Source of the DNA: Acidimicrobiales bacterium
GTDB lineage: Bacteria; Actinomycetota; Acidimicrobiia; Acidimicrobiales; Aldehydirespiratoraceae
Assembly: GCA_041394245.1 (NCBI GenBank)
Contig: JAWKIR010000002.1
Coordinates: 186,001-250,000, forward strand
Direction of reading: 5' to 3'
Length of the DNA stretch: 64,000 nucleotides
In this document: positions 8,355 to 16,385 of the stretch, in pieces
Position numbering within the stretch: the stretch's first letter is position 1
Layout: every line of letters starts with the position of its first letter
Program-made: the position numbers and the translations under genes
Notes under the pieces: generated by a model
What the model was told of the DNA's origin: nothing
Databases searched by the model: none
Seen by the model: only the letters and a program-made list of their open reading frames with translations

Positions 8355-9533
8355 TCAGGAGATCACTCGTTGCAGCGTCTCGCGCAGGGCGACCTCGCGT
8401 GGGTCGGTCGGCAGCCCGTACCCGTTGCGGTTCATGACGTATGCGTACCCAACTCCAGAGTCGGCATCGGCGTAGGCGAACGAGCCGCCTGACCCGGTGT
8501 GGCCGAATGCCCTGTCGGATGACCCGAAGGGGAGGATGGGGAACGGCTTCATGAAGCCAAATCGGAACGCGGATTCAATCCCGAAGACCAGATCGGGTTC
8601 CGGTCGTTGGGGGCGCTCGAGTTCGGCGATCGTTTCGGGGTCTAGCCCGAGCCTGGAACCGCCGGTTGCGAGGTCGCCGTACACGGTTGCCAGCGCCCGA
8701 GCGGTGCCTGTCCCGTTCACCGACGGCAATTCGATCTCGAGCAGACCTGGCTTGTTGATATCGGGCAACTTGGTCAGCGCTCGTGGATTCGTGAACGCCT
8801 TGAAGGTCATGCTTCGCGGGTTCATCATCCGTCGCAGAACAGCGAACGGAACCTCTCGAAAGTGCAACGCCATGCCAGCCTTGCTGCCGCCGACGAACGT
8901 AGCGACACGTTCACGGGGTAGCCACGACGGCAAGCCGATGTAGAACTCGATGCCCAGCGGGGTGGCGACTTCGTCAGCGAAGTAGCGGCCGATGGTTCGA
9001 CGATCGGGGTCGACCCGACGGAGCAGTTGGCTTTCGTACCAGCCGAGTGACTGCGCGTGGTAGCCGTGCGCCGAACCCGGCGACCAAGACGGCCTCTGTG
9101 CTGCGAGCACGGCGCTGAGAGCGTCGGGATCACCGACGGTCTCCAGGTCGAGCGGCTGGTCGATGACCGCGAGTCCGGCCTCGTGTTCAAGGAGCTGGCG
9201 CACCGTGATGGTCTCCTTGTCGGACTGCGCGAACTCGGGCCAGTAGCTGGCGACGGGAGCTTCGAGGTCGAAGAGCCCGCGGCTGTGAGCGACCGCCATC
9301 GCGGTGGCAGACATGCCCTTGGTGGTCGACCAGACCGTGACCAGCGTGTCCCGCTGCCACTGCTTCGTGCGCTTCTTGTCCCGGTATCCGCCCCAGAGGT
9401 CGACCACGAGCTCGCCGTCACGGACAATCGCGCAGGCTGCGCCCAACTCCTTGCGCTCGACGAAGTTCCGCCTGAACTCGTCAGCAACAGCGCCATAGCC
9501 GTCCTCGACATCACCGTGCACCTCGATGGTCAT
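8355..9533 (-). CDS. Serine hydrolase, class C beta-lactamase-like (EstB type)
   Basis: 392 residues from ATG 9533 (MTIEVHGD); a longer frame is open upstream but its extra sequence is not typical. The catalytic S-x-x-K is STTK at 69-72. A Tyr-based second motif is near 158 (GYHAQSLGWYE), and the C-terminal HTGSGGS replaces the KTG box of beta-lactamases. No signal peptide is visible, so it is probably cytoplasmic, like the EstB esterases and D-aminopeptidase-like members that hydrolyse esters or amides rather than antibiotics. It is the largest cargo gene of the tRNA-borne island. Confidence 0.85.
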   Translation of the reverse strand: MTIEVHGDVEDGYGAVADEFRRNFVERKELGAACAIVRDGELVVDLWGGYRDKKRTKQWQRDTLVTVWSTTKGMSATAMAVAHSRGLFDLEAPVASYWPEFAQSDKETITVRQLLEHEAGLAVIDQPLDLETVGDPDALSAVLAAQRPSWSPGSAHGYHAQSLGWYESQLLRRVDPDRRTIGRYFADEVATPLGIEFYIGLPSWLPRERVATFVGGSKAGMALHFREVPFAVLRRMMNPRSMTFKAFTNPRALTKLPDINKPGLLEIELPSVNGTGTARALATVYGDLATGGSRLGLDPETIAELERPQRPEPDLVFGIESAFRFGFMKPFPILPFGSSDRAFGHTGSGGSFAYADADSGVGYAYVMNRNGYGLPTDPREVALRETLQRVIS

Positions 9534-9726
9534 GACATGAAGGCTACGACTCCATGGAATGGGCCACTTCTCGAGCGGCCTCGTGCCCGATCGGACCGCC
9601 CAGCCGCTCAGAACACATTGGCGGTCGGAGTCCCGAACCAACGCGCTATCCGGCATTCAGCGTGGGCGAAGTCGCGGAATCCGACCTACATATCGGCGGC
9701 TCTCAACCGGAGTCTTCGTCCTCTGG

Positions 9727-10026
9727 CTAGGCGACTTCGATGTCGATGCCCAGCAGTACGACCGTGTCGTCGGCGACGAGTTGGCCGATGATGACGGCGG
9801 TCGCGACGAGGGTCCCGGTCGTGATGAGGACGCGATAGTCGTCTCGACCTGGGTAGGCGACGGCGAGCGTGTCGAAGTCCTCGGCGAAGCGGTCGACGAT
9901 CGAGGGAAGATCCATGACCAAGAGGTCGGTGCTAGACGGCTCGCCGTTGGGTCCGCGGTCTGGTCCGAGCTGGGCGTCGAGGTCGTCGAAGAAGCTGGCG
10001 TCGACGCGGACGTGGCGGCGGGTCAC
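9727..10026 (-). CDS. Putative toxin of a type II toxin-antitoxin pair (RelE/ParE-like shape)
   Basis: 99 residues from GTG 10026; the start overlaps the upstream stop as GTGA (10023-10026), so translation is probably coupled. The order of elements, an N-terminal helix (DASFFDDLDAQLG), a middle helix and a C-terminal strand (DDYRVLITTGTLVATAVIIGQL) ending in a short strand (VVLLGIDIEV), is like RelE/ParE mRNA interferases. The usual catalytic residues are not clear. Size, order and overlap are the evidence; the family is not firmly recognised. Confidence 0.5.
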   Translation of the reverse strand: MTRRHVRVDASFFDDLDAQLGPDRGPNGEPSSTDLLVMDLPSIVDRFAEDFDTLAVAYPGRDDYRVLITTGTLVATAVIIGQLVADDTVVLLGIDIEVA

Positions 10027-10211
10027 GGTTGGGCCGGTTGGGTGCCCTCGTTGGATGCGATGTGCGCTTGGATCTTTCGCCGTGCGCGCTCGAGGAGGTC
10101 AGGGGAGACCTTCGTGAGGTCGGTCTCGAACCCCGCCCGCACGATCGCGTCGCGCTCATTGGGGCTCATCTGCTCGAGCTCGGCGGCGCTCCAGATCTTG
10201 CGTTCGGCCAC
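10023..10211 (-). CDS. Putative antitoxin partner (short, first gene of pair)
   Basis: 62 residues from GTG 10211 (VAERKIWSAAELEQMSP); the longer open frame upstream has no protein-like sequence and runs towards attR. The protein is largely helical and charged: AAELEQMSPNERDAIV, then DLTKVSPDLLERARRKIQAHI, then a flexible tail. Short acidic/basic proteins starting with such a segment accompany RelE-like partners in actinobacterial genomes, as far as I recall. The 4-nt overlap with the downstream gene and the position at the island's end fit a stabilisation module. Confidence 0.5.
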   Translation of the reverse strand: MAERKIWSAAELEQMSPNERDAIVRAGFETDLTKVSPDLLERARRKIQAHIASNEGTQPAQP

Positions 10212-10392
10212 GAACCGACCGTACCAGGCGGGTACTACGGCCCGACGCCAACGCCGGCAGCGCGAAGTAGTCGCCAAATAGTCGCGAACCGCTCGGATCC
10301 AGGCGGATCGCAGCGCAGCCGGTGGACCCGGCAACGCGCTGACCAGCACGTTTAGGACCAGCTCGTACCAGGCGGACGGTCCTCGGCCTGCC

Positions 10393-10457
10393 TAAACCCC
10401 CCGGCACCCTCGGGTGCGTGTGAGTTCAAATCTCACCCCGGGCACCGCTCTGAACAG
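10393..10457 (+). repeat. attR: displaced tRNA-Leu 3' end
   Basis: Right attachment repeat, 63 of 65 bases identical to 5471-5535. It holds only the 3' half of a tRNA-Leu, with no acceptor 5' strand or D-arm, so it is not a functional tRNA. Around it, 10212-10569 holds no other gene, only the presumed promoter of the toxin/antitoxin-like pair. Confidence 0.9.
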
Positions 10458-10569
10458 TTGATACTGAACGGCATCGCTGGGGTTCCGACGATGCGGAGAG
10501 CGTCGCCCTGGTTCGCACCGGCAGCTCGGGTCGCCGGCCAGTCAGCAGCGGCCTCTACTCTTGGCGGCG

Positions 10570-11184
10570 ATGACCTCGGTGCCGCGTTCGTCCTCCTCGC
10601 ACCCCGCGACCTGGAAGTTCGGCTTCCCGATCTACCATGCCGAGTCGCGGGCGCAATGGCGGGCCTGGCTCGCGGGGAACCACGCCACGGCGCCCGGAGT
10701 CTGGCTGTGCTCGTGGAGGACGGTCACCGGCAGACCCGCGTGCCCGTATCCCGAGGTGGTCGAAGAGGCGATCTGCTTCGGCTGGATCGACTCGACCGTG
10801 AATCTCTTCGACGACGAGCGAGGACTGCAGCTCGTCACGCCTCGGAAACCGAAGAGCTCCTGGACCCGGCTGAACCGCCGGCGGGTGACGGAGATGGAGG
10901 CGGCCGGGCTGATGACCGACGCGGGTCGTCGCGCCGTCGACGCCGCGAAGGCCAACGGCTGGTGGACCATCCTCGATCCCGTGGAGGACCTCATCGAACC
11001 CGACGACCTGTCCGCTCGGCTCGATGCCGACCCCGCGGCGCGCCGCGCCTGGGACGCCTTCCCTCCGACCGCTCGCAAGGCGATGCTCTGGTGGGTGATC
11101 AGCGCGGTCAAGCCCGACACCAGGGAGCGACGGGTCGAGACGATCGTGGCCAAGGCTGCCAAAGGCGAACGGGCCCAGGGGTGA
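10570..11184 (+). CDS. YdeI/OmpD-associated family protein
   Basis: 204 residues from ATG 10570. The pattern W-x-WL near the start (QWRAWLAGNHATAPGVWLCSW), then PYPEVVEEAICFGWIDS and TPRKPKSSWTRLNRRRV, is characteristic of YdeI-like proteins (bacteriocin-protection / OmpD-associated family). These are soluble, of unclear biochemistry, and linked in E. coli to peptide and polymyxin tolerance. The final helix (ARRAWDAFPPTARKAMLWWVISA) is also typical. It is the first chromosomal gene after the island's right end. Confidence 0.85.
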   Translation: MTSVPRSSSSHPATWKFGFPIYHAESRAQWRAWLAGNHATAPGVWLCSWRTVTGRPACPYPEVVEEAICFGWIDSTVNLFDDERGLQLVTPRKPKSSWTRLNRRRVTEMEAAGLMTDAGRRAVDAAKANGWWTILDPVEDLIEPDDLSARLDADPAARRAWDAFPPTARKAMLWWVISAVKPDTRERRVETIVAKAAKGERAQG

Positions 11185-11315
11185 AGCCGACGGCGACGCG
11201 CATGGTGAGTGAGCTACCAGCGCGACCGACGGAACACCGACGGCTCCCCAGGGAGCCATCGTGAGCGCGCCGGCACCGCGCCGCGTCGAGTCGAACACCT
11301 CCGATGGCCGGGCGG

Positions 11316-11552
11316 TCAGCCCGTGGCGGTCGATGCCGCGTTGGTGGTGCCGAGGTCTTCCTCGCTCGGCGTGAACAGGTCCTCGATGGGGGAGGAGAAG
11401 ACCCGGGCCAGACGGAAGGCCAGGGGCAGGCTGGGGTCGTAGCGACCCTTCTCGAGTGCGTTGACCGTCTGCCGGCTCACGCCGAGCAGGTCGGCGAGGT
11501 GGGCCTGGCTCCATCCGTTGATCGCCCGGCGTTCCCTCAGCCGGTTCTCCAT
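11316..11552 (-). CDS. XRE-family transcriptional regulator (short, YozG/PbsX type)
   Basis: 78 residues from ATG 11552 (MENRLRERRAI). Nearly the whole protein is a Cro/CI helix-turn-helix: SQAHLADLLGVSRQTVNALEKGRYDPSLPLAFRLARVF. It starts on the last base of the upstream stop (TGATG), so it is translationally coupled to the membrane protein. This pairing of a mini-XRE regulator and a small multi-pass membrane protein is common in Gram-positive genomes. The regulator probably represses its own operon, whose promoter at 11990-12036 carries inverted repeats. Confidence 0.85.
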   Translation of the reverse strand: MENRLRERRAINGWSQAHLADLLGVSRQTVNALEKGRYDPSLPLAFRLARVFSSPIEDLFTPSEEDLGTTNAASTATG

Positions 11553-11989
11553 CAGCGGATCCCCCGAACGAGCAGTGTCAGACCCCACGTCGTCATGCCG
11601 GCACCGAAGACCAGCCACCCGCCCCAGGCCCAGGTCGAACCGATACCTCCGAGAAACCCGAGCGCCATCGCGGTGATCATCGCCGCACCGAAGCCGAGGG
11701 CCATGCACTCGAGCATCACGATGCGGCCGTATTCGTCGGCCCGCTGGACGGCGCGGTAGAGGGCGACGGCGACGCCGATCATCGGCAGCACCGGGAGCAG
11801 CACCCAGAGCCGCGCTCCCGTGGTGTTCTCGTCGACGGTGATCTCGACAATCGCCTGCAGGATGCCGAAGAGCGCGATGGCCGGGAGGAACTCCCGGAGG
11901 TAGCTGTCGCGCTGGTGCTTGTCGGCCGTGCTCAACCTCGGACCGCGGCTTCCCGAGGCGGCGTTCGTCGTGTCGTTCGTGTGCTTCAT
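11552..11989 (-). CDS. Four-helix membrane protein coupled to XRE regulator
   Basis: 145 residues from ATG 11989 (MKHTNDTTNAAS). A hydrophilic N-terminus is followed by four membrane segments: LPAIALFGILQAIVEIT, LWVLLPVLPMIGVAVALY, IVMLECMALGFGAAMITAMALG, and GWLVFGAGMTTWGLTLLV. The loop AVQRADEYGRIVMLE is reminiscent of small DUF2178-like proteins found with XRE regulators. The ATG lies 7 nt after a -10 box, so the mRNA is probably leaderless. Function unknown; a role in sensing or transmitting a membrane signal to the regulator is inference. Confidence 0.7.
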   Translation of the reverse strand: MKHTNDTTNAASGSRGPRLSTADKHQRDSYLREFLPAIALFGILQAIVEITVDENTTGARLWVLLPVLPMIGVAVALYRAVQRADEYGRIVMLECMALGFGAAMITAMALGFLGGIGSTWAWGGWLVFGAGMTTWGLTLLVRGIR

Positions 11990-12036
11990 GACCAGGAAAG
12001 TAAAGGTCGCTTGTCTATATGTCAAGGATACTTTCC
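11990..12036 (-). promoter_or_regulatory. Near-consensus leaderless promoter with inverted-repeat operator
   Basis: On the minus strand, TTGACA (12025-12020) and TACTTT (12002-11997) are 17 nt apart. The ATG begins 7 nt after the -10, giving a leaderless transcript. The -10 lies in GGAAAGTA (plus strand 11995-12002), which is repeated inverted as TACTTCC-like TACTTTCC at 12029-12036. A second inverted repeat CTTG...CAAG covers the spacer and the -35. The AT-rich stretch stands out in this high-GC sequence. Probable site for the XRE protein. Confidence 0.6.
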
Positions 12037-12141
12037 GTAAAGCGAACTTGACGTTGTCTGGGTGGCGGGGGACCCACCACCCACATCCACCGCGATGTGG
12101 GCGCATCGCAGAGGTCTCGGCACCGGGTTAGTTTCGGGCCC

Positions 12142-12573
12142 ATGAGCGATTTCGACCTTCCGACGATCCCCTCCGCGGACTCTTCCCTGCCCGGCGAACT
12201 CGAACTCGGGGCGTTCTCGATCTCGTTGTCCGTCGCTGATCTCGACCGTTCGCGCCGCTTCTACGAGCAGCTCGGCTTCGTCGTCTCGGGAGGTGACCCC
12301 GAGGCCGACTATCTGATCCTCAAGAACGGTGAAACCACGATCGGGCTGTTCCACGGGATGTTCGAGGGCAACATCTTGACCTTCAATCCCGGCCTCACGA
12401 ACCGGATGGAACGCATCGAGGCGTTCACCGACGTCCGCGAGATCCAGCGAACGCTGGACGCGGCGAACACCGCGCTCACGAGCCGGGTGGATCCGGAGTC
12501 CACCGAGGGTGCGGCGTCGATCACGCTGGTCGACCCCGACGGCAATGCCATCCTGATCGACCAGTTCTTCTGA
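12142..12573 (+). CDS. VOC family protein (glyoxalase/dioxygenase-like)
   Basis: 143 residues from ATG 12142. It has a vicinal-oxygen-chelate fold: [23 protein letters not shown], then [15 protein letters not shown], and a C-terminal [14 protein letters not shown]. The metal ligands of glyoxalase I are only partly recognisable, so enzymatic function is uncertain; many such proteins bind small molecules or antibiotics. It stands alone, convergent with the ABC exporter. Confidence 0.8.
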   Translation: MSDFDLPTIPSADSSLPGELELGAFSISLSVADLDRSRRFYEQLGFVVSGGDPEADYLILKNGETTIGLFHGMFEGNILTFNPGLTNRMERIEAFTDVREIQRTLDAANTALTSRVDPESTEGAASITLVDPDGNAILIDQFF

Positions 12574-12588
12574 ATCGTCCGGCCGAAC

Positions 12589-13386
12589 TCACGCAGAGGT
12601 GGAGGCGAACTTCCGGGTCGACAATGCGGCGAAGACGACGGTGATCCCGACGGAGTACGCGAGCGCGTACCAGAGGTCGTTGCCGACCGGGTTGCCGTTG
12701 TAGAGCGCCCGGGAGGCGTTGGTCACCACCGTGAACGGGTTGGCGTCGGCGAAGACCTGCAGGGGACGGGGGAGCGTGTCGGTCGCAACGAACGCCGACG
12801 ACACGAACGTGACCGGGAACATCCAGATGAACCCGCCCGAGTTGGCCGCCTCCACGGACTTCACCGACAGACCGATCAGGGCCTGAACCCAGCTCAGCGC
12901 GTAGCTGAAGGCCAGAAGGATCGCAGTCGCGGCCATGGCGCCCACGAACGACCCCTCGAACCGGAAGCCGATGAGGAACGCCACGATCAGCATGATCACG
13001 AACGTGAAGACGTTTCTGGCGAGGTCCGACAGGGTGCGGCCGATGAGCACCGACGACTGCGAGATCGGGAGCGACCGCAGACGATCGATGAACCCCTTGG
13101 TGAGGTCCTCCGCGAGCCCGATCGACGTGAACGCCGACCCGAACACGACGGTCTGGGCGAAGATCCCCGGCATCAGGTACTGGTAGTAGTTCCGGTAGCC
13201 GGGCACCTCGATCGAGCCGCCGAACACGTAGGCGAACAAGAGCACGAACATGATCGGCTGCACCGACGCGAAGATCAGCAGCTCGATGTTGCGGGGGATC
13301 ACCCGCAGGTGGCGGCCCGCTTCGGTCAGAGCGTCCTGCAGCCCGGAGCGAATCCCCTTGGGCTGGACGAAGTCGGCAGACGTCAC
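12589..13386 (-). CDS. ABC-2 type exporter permease (DrrB-like)
   Basis: 265 residues from GTG 13386, overlapping the ATPase stop as GTGA (13383-13386). About six membrane segments; the motif GIFAQTVVFGSAFTSIGLAEDLTKGFIDRLRSLPIS is the conserved ABC2 membrane signature of daunorubicin-type DrrB permeases. With the ATPase just upstream it should form an exporter of hydrophobic drugs or lipids. Translation is coupled to the ATPase. Confidence 0.9.
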   Translation of the reverse strand: MTSADFVQPKGIRSGLQDALTEAGRHLRVIPRNIELLIFASVQPIMFVLLFAYVFGGSIEVPGYRNYYQYLMPGIFAQTVVFGSAFTSIGLAEDLTKGFIDRLRSLPISQSSVLIGRTLSDLARNVFTFVIMLIVAFLIGFRFEGSFVGAMAATAILLAFSYALSWVQALIGLSVKSVEAANSGGFIWMFPVTFVSSAFVATDTLPRPLQVFADANPFTVVTNASRALYNGNPVGNDLWYALAYSVGITVVFAALSTRKFASTSA

Positions 13387-14342
13387 GACTCGACCTCCTC
13401 GGTCTCGGCTGCGTGGCCGGTGAGCGTCAGGAACACATCATCGAGGGTCGGCCGGCGGACCTCGATGTCGACGATGCTCGCGCCGGCCGCGTCGAGCGCC
13501 CGGATCGCGTCGGGAATGACCCCGCCGCCGGTGGGGATCGGCGCCGTGATGGTCAGCGGCGAGTCGGGGTCGACATCGACGCGGCCGGTCGCCAACGGCG
13601 CGAGCGCGGCCTGCGCCCGTTCGACGTTGGCCTGGTTCGCGATCGAGACCCGGATGCGGTCGCCGCCGATCTGGTCCTTGAGCTCGTCGGCGGTGCCCTC
13701 GGCGATCTTGCGGCCGCGGTCGATCACCACGATCGAGTCGGCGAGAAGATCCGCTTCCTCGAGGTACTGGGTCGTCAACAGCACGGTGGTGCCCTCCGAC
13801 TCGAGCGCCTCGATGAGCGACCACATCGCCAGACGGGACCGCGGGTCGAGCCCGGTGGTCGGCTCGTCGAGGAACAGCACCGACGGTCGAGCCACGAGAC
13901 TCATGGCGATGTCGAGCCGACGACGCATGCCGCCCGAGTAGGTGTTGGCCACCCGGTCGCCGGCCTCGACGAGATCGAACCGCTCGAGCAGCTCGTCGGC
14001 ACGGGCCGTGCCCGAGGCTCGATTCATGTGGAAGTAGCGACCCATCAGCTCGAGGTTCTCGCGGCCAGTGAGCCGTTCCTCCACTGCGGCGTACTGCCCG
14101 GTGAGGCCGATACGCGCTCGGACCTTGGCCGGGTCGGCGACGACATCTATCCCATCGACGAACGCCCGGCCCTCGTCGGGCCGCAGCAGCGTCGTCAGGA
14201 TCCGAACCGAGGTGGTCTTCCCGGCGCCGTTCGGGCCGAGCAGCCCGAGCACCGTTCCCGCCGGGACCTCCAGATCGAGACCATCGAGCGCCGTGGTCTC
14301 CCCGAAACGTTTCGTCAGACCGTCCGCCACCACTGCATGCAT
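13383..14342 (-). CDS. ABC exporter ATPase (DrrA/daunorubicin-resistance family)
   Basis: 319 residues from ATG 14342. Walker A GLLGPNGAGKTTS, Q-loop in GLTGQYAAVEERLTG, signature YSGGMRRRLDIAMSL and Walker B LFLDEPTTGLDP are all intact. A long C-terminal part (after LLTTQYLEEADLLAD) with RPTLDDVFLTLTG is typical of DrrA. It hydrolyses ATP to drive the partner permease. The family exports anthracyclines, glycolipids and other amphiphiles; the substrate here is unknown. Confidence 0.92.
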   Translation of the reverse strand: MHAVVADGLTKRFGETTALDGLDLEVPAGTVLGLLGPNGAGKTTSVRILTTLLRPDEGRAFVDGIDVVADPAKVRARIGLTGQYAAVEERLTGRENLELMGRYFHMNRASGTARADELLERFDLVEAGDRVANTYSGGMRRRLDIAMSLVARPSVLFLDEPTTGLDPRSRLAMWSLIEALESEGTTVLLTTQYLEEADLLADSIVVIDRGRKIAEGTADELKDQIGGDRIRVSIANQANVERAQAALAPLATGRVDVDPDSPLTITAPIPTGGGVIPDAIRALDAAGASIVDIEVRRPTLDDVFLTLTGHAAETEEVES

Positions 14343-14431
14343 CCGGGCGACGGTACCAGTCGCTCCGGACGGTGAGTCCGAATAATCCGCCGCGCCGGGG
14401 CACCGTCCTCGACGGGGCGGCAGACTGCAGC

Positions 14432-14809
14432 ATGGCGTTCGGGCAGAGCACGGGACCCTCGGCGTCGGGGCGTCAGGTCAAGGACCTGCTCGAGTTGCTG
14501 AACAATGCCGGTCACGCCGACTTCCGCGACGCCCGCGGCCCGATGGGGTTCACGCAACGTCAGGCCGGCGGCAAGTTCACCGCCGACGAAGCGGCCGAGT
14601 TCATCGATCAGCTCCAGACCGCGGAATACGAGGCGTCGAAGGCGACGTCCGAGCCGGAGACCGCGCCCACGCCCGAACCAAAGGCCCCGGCGAAGCCTGC
14701 CGGGTCGGAGCCGCTGACCGAGAGCGAGCGCGTGTTGCGCACCGCGTCGACGAAGTCGCTGGTACTGGAGGTACGCCGCCGCGGCTGGACGGTGACCAAG
14801 CCGAAGTAG
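14432..14809 (+). CDS. Hypothetical soluble protein with Pro/Ala/Glu linker
   Basis: 125 residues from ATG 14432 (MAFGQSTGPSASGRQ). A helical N-terminal part (KDLLELLNNAGHADFRDARGP, FTADEAAEFIDQLQ) is joined by a Pro/Ala/Glu-rich linker to a basic C-terminal motif (TESERVLRTASTKSLVLEVRRRGW). The look is of a small conserved actinobacterial protein, perhaps nucleic-acid or protein binding, but I do not recognise the family. It is divergent from the ABC exporter, with 89 bp between starts. Confidence 0.6.
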   Translation: MAFGQSTGPSASGRQVKDLLELLNNAGHADFRDARGPMGFTQRQAGGKFTADEAAEFIDQLQTAEYEASKATSEPETAPTPEPKAPAKPAGSEPLTESERVLRTASTKSLVLEVRRRGWTVTKPK

Positions 14810-14843
14810 CCGCCGCGGCGCCGCTCCGCTCCGGCGGCCGTGG

Positions 14844-15233
14844 TCAGCCGGTGGAGATCGGGTCGCCCGTGTGCCAGTCGATCAGCTCGCGCCCGGCGAG
14901 TCGCTCGGGCAGCGTGACTCCGACACCGTGCAGACAGTCGTTGTCGCTGCGCTCGCCGCGGATCTCGACCATCACGAGCACGCGGTCGGCCCGTTCCGCG
15001 ACCGACGCCCGGATCTCCCCGTCGATGCATCCGACGCTCACGGCGATGGCGAGGTCGTCGTCGACCTCGGCGCTCAGCGCCGGCACGCTGTGCCACGCAC
15101 CTTCCGTTTCCCACCAGAACCACGCCAGGGCGATGCCGGTGAGGAGGCACATGCCCACGAGCACGCCGACAGCGGCCTGCGCGCCGGCACCCCCTCGGGG
15201 GCGCCCCGCTGCCACGCGCGCTTCGTCGACCAC
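14844..15233 (-). CDS. Membrane-anchored hypothetical protein
   Basis: 129 residues from GTG 15233. One membrane segment (AAVGVLVGMCLLTGIALAWFW) follows a short basic N-terminus. The outer domain contains two cysteines (VGCIDGEI and DNDCLHGVGVTLPERL) and ends IDWHTGDPISTG. A small exported beta-type domain is likely, function unknown. It is divergent from the pyrophosphatase gene. Confidence 0.6.
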   Translation of the reverse strand: MVDEARVAAGRPRGGAGAQAAVGVLVGMCLLTGIALAWFWWETEGAWHSVPALSAEVDDDLAIAVSVGCIDGEIRASVAERADRVLVMVEIRGERSDNDCLHGVGVTLPERLAGRELIDWHTGDPISTG

Positions 15234-15297
15234 CTCGCGGCGGTAGCGGGGGGTCCACCGACGCGCGGGTCGCCCTCGGTGGCGGCAGAATACGAGA

Positions 15298-15804
15298 GTG
15301 AACAGCGACGAGAACGACGCCACCTTCGACATGGTTGTGGAGATCCCCAAGGGATCGCGCAACAAGTACGAGATCGACCACGAGACCGGGGCTGTGTGGC
15401 TCGATCGCCACCTCTTCACCGCGACGACCTACCCGACCGACTACGGCTTCATCCCCGAGACCCTCGGTGAAGACGGCGACCCGCTCGACGTGCTGGTGAT
15501 GCTGGAGGAGCCGACCTTCCCGGGCTGCCACATCAACGCCCGTGCCATCGGCGTGTTCTGGATGCGTGACGAGGCAGGCCCCGACGCGAAGATCCTCGCC
15601 GTCCCGGCGGGCGACCCGCGATGGGACGAGATCGTCACACTCGACGACGTCTCGACTCATCTTCGGGCCGAGATCAGCCACTTCTTCGAGATCTACAAGG
15701 CGCTCGAACCCTCGAAGTCGACCGAGGTGGGTGACTGGGCCGGCCTCGATGACGCCATCGCCGAGATCGCGGCGGCGCGTGCTCGTCTGGGCGGCCACGC
15801 GTAG
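15298..15804 (+). CDS. ppa: Inorganic pyrophosphatase (family I)
   Basis: 168 residues from GTG 15298. Family signatures are clear: EIPKGSRNKYEIDHETG, TYPTDYGFIPETLGEDGDPLDVLVM (the metal-binding D-x-D-P-x-D) and KILAVPAGDPRWD. It hydrolyses PPi to two phosphates in the cytoplasm with Mg2+, pulling biosynthetic reactions forward. Length is normal for actinobacterial enzymes. Confidence 0.97.
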   Translation: MNSDENDATFDMVVEIPKGSRNKYEIDHETGAVWLDRHLFTATTYPTDYGFIPETLGEDGDPLDVLVMLEEPTFPGCHINARAIGVFWMRDEAGPDAKILAVPAGDPRWDEIVTLDDVSTHLRAEISHFFEIYKALEPSKSTEVGDWAGLDDAIAEIAAARARLGGHA

Positions 15805-15838
15805 ACGGACGCGTCGAGGGCGGCGGCGTGGGTGTCGG

Positions 15839-16300
15839 TCAGGTGTCGTCCGACGTGTCGGGCCGAACCACCAGGACCGGGCACGGGGCCGTGTGCACGA
15901 CCTCGTCGCTGACCGATGGGGTGATCACCCGCGACAGCCATGAACGATCGCCAGTGCCGATGACGATCAGATCGGCATCGATCTCCGACGCGACCTCCGT
16001 GATCTTCTGCGCCGGATCGCCGGCTTCGGTGCGGGCATCACCGTGGGCGATGGCGGCGGCGCGTTCCGCCACCTCTCTGGCGTCGCGGTAGATGCGTTGG
16101 CGCTCGCTCCGCAGCAGCGGTAGCGCGACCGCCGGATAGCCGAATCCCGAGGCCGCGACCGGCGCCGCGACCGCGGCGGTAGGGACACTCGATCCGACGT
16201 GCAGCGCCACGACGGTCGAATCCGCGGGGAACCATTCGGAGACGACTGCGGCCGCCTCGTAGCTCGGCTGACTGTCGTCGACGGCGAGCAGGATCTTCAT
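15839..16300 (-). CDS. Universal stress protein, single domain
   Basis: 153 residues from ATG 16300 (MKILLAVDDSQPSYEAAAVV); an in-frame ATG 42 nt upstream is less likely. A single USP fold with the DADLIVIGTGDRSWLSRVITPSVSDEVV and CPVLVVRP segments. The ATP-loop is altered, with no clear G-x9-G(S/T), so it may not bind ATP. It faces the stress block that runs to 21.8 kb. The preceding bases read AGGGACCC, similar to the sequence before the ATG at 16751. Confidence 0.85.
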   Translation of the reverse strand: MKILLAVDDSQPSYEAAAVVSEWFPADSTVVALHVGSSVPTAAVAAPVAASGFGYPAVALPLLRSERQRIYRDAREVAERAAAIAHGDARTEAGDPAQKITEVASEIDADLIVIGTGDRSWLSRVITPSVSDEVVHTAPCPVLVVRPDTSDDT

Positions 16301-16385
16301 GGTGGGTCCCTTCGTCACTCTTCGGTGTGTCTGTGTCTCCACCGATACCCGATCTCTTCGGCCGGCAAACGTCGGGCCGGCCGAG

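Larger units (their letters stand above)
5471..10457. mobile_element. 4.9-kb integrative element inserted in tRNA-Leu(UAA)
   Basis: The element is bounded by a 65-bp direct repeat that contains the 3' half of the tRNA gene (5471-5535 and 10393-10457, 63 of 65 identical). It begins with a tyrosine integrase reading away from the tRNA, the classic arrangement for tRNA-targeted genomic islands. Cargo: a small membrane protein, a decayed IS256-type transposase end, a P-loop kinase, a serine hydrolase and a toxin/antitoxin-like pair. No replication, excisionase or conjugation gene is seen, so it is either a satellite needing helper functions or a degraded island. The repeat period is 4922 bp. Confidence 0.85.

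Noticed and set aside
10393..10457. Second tRNA-Leu gene
   Set aside because: Only the 3' half is present; no 5' acceptor strand or D-arm, so it is the displaced att copy.
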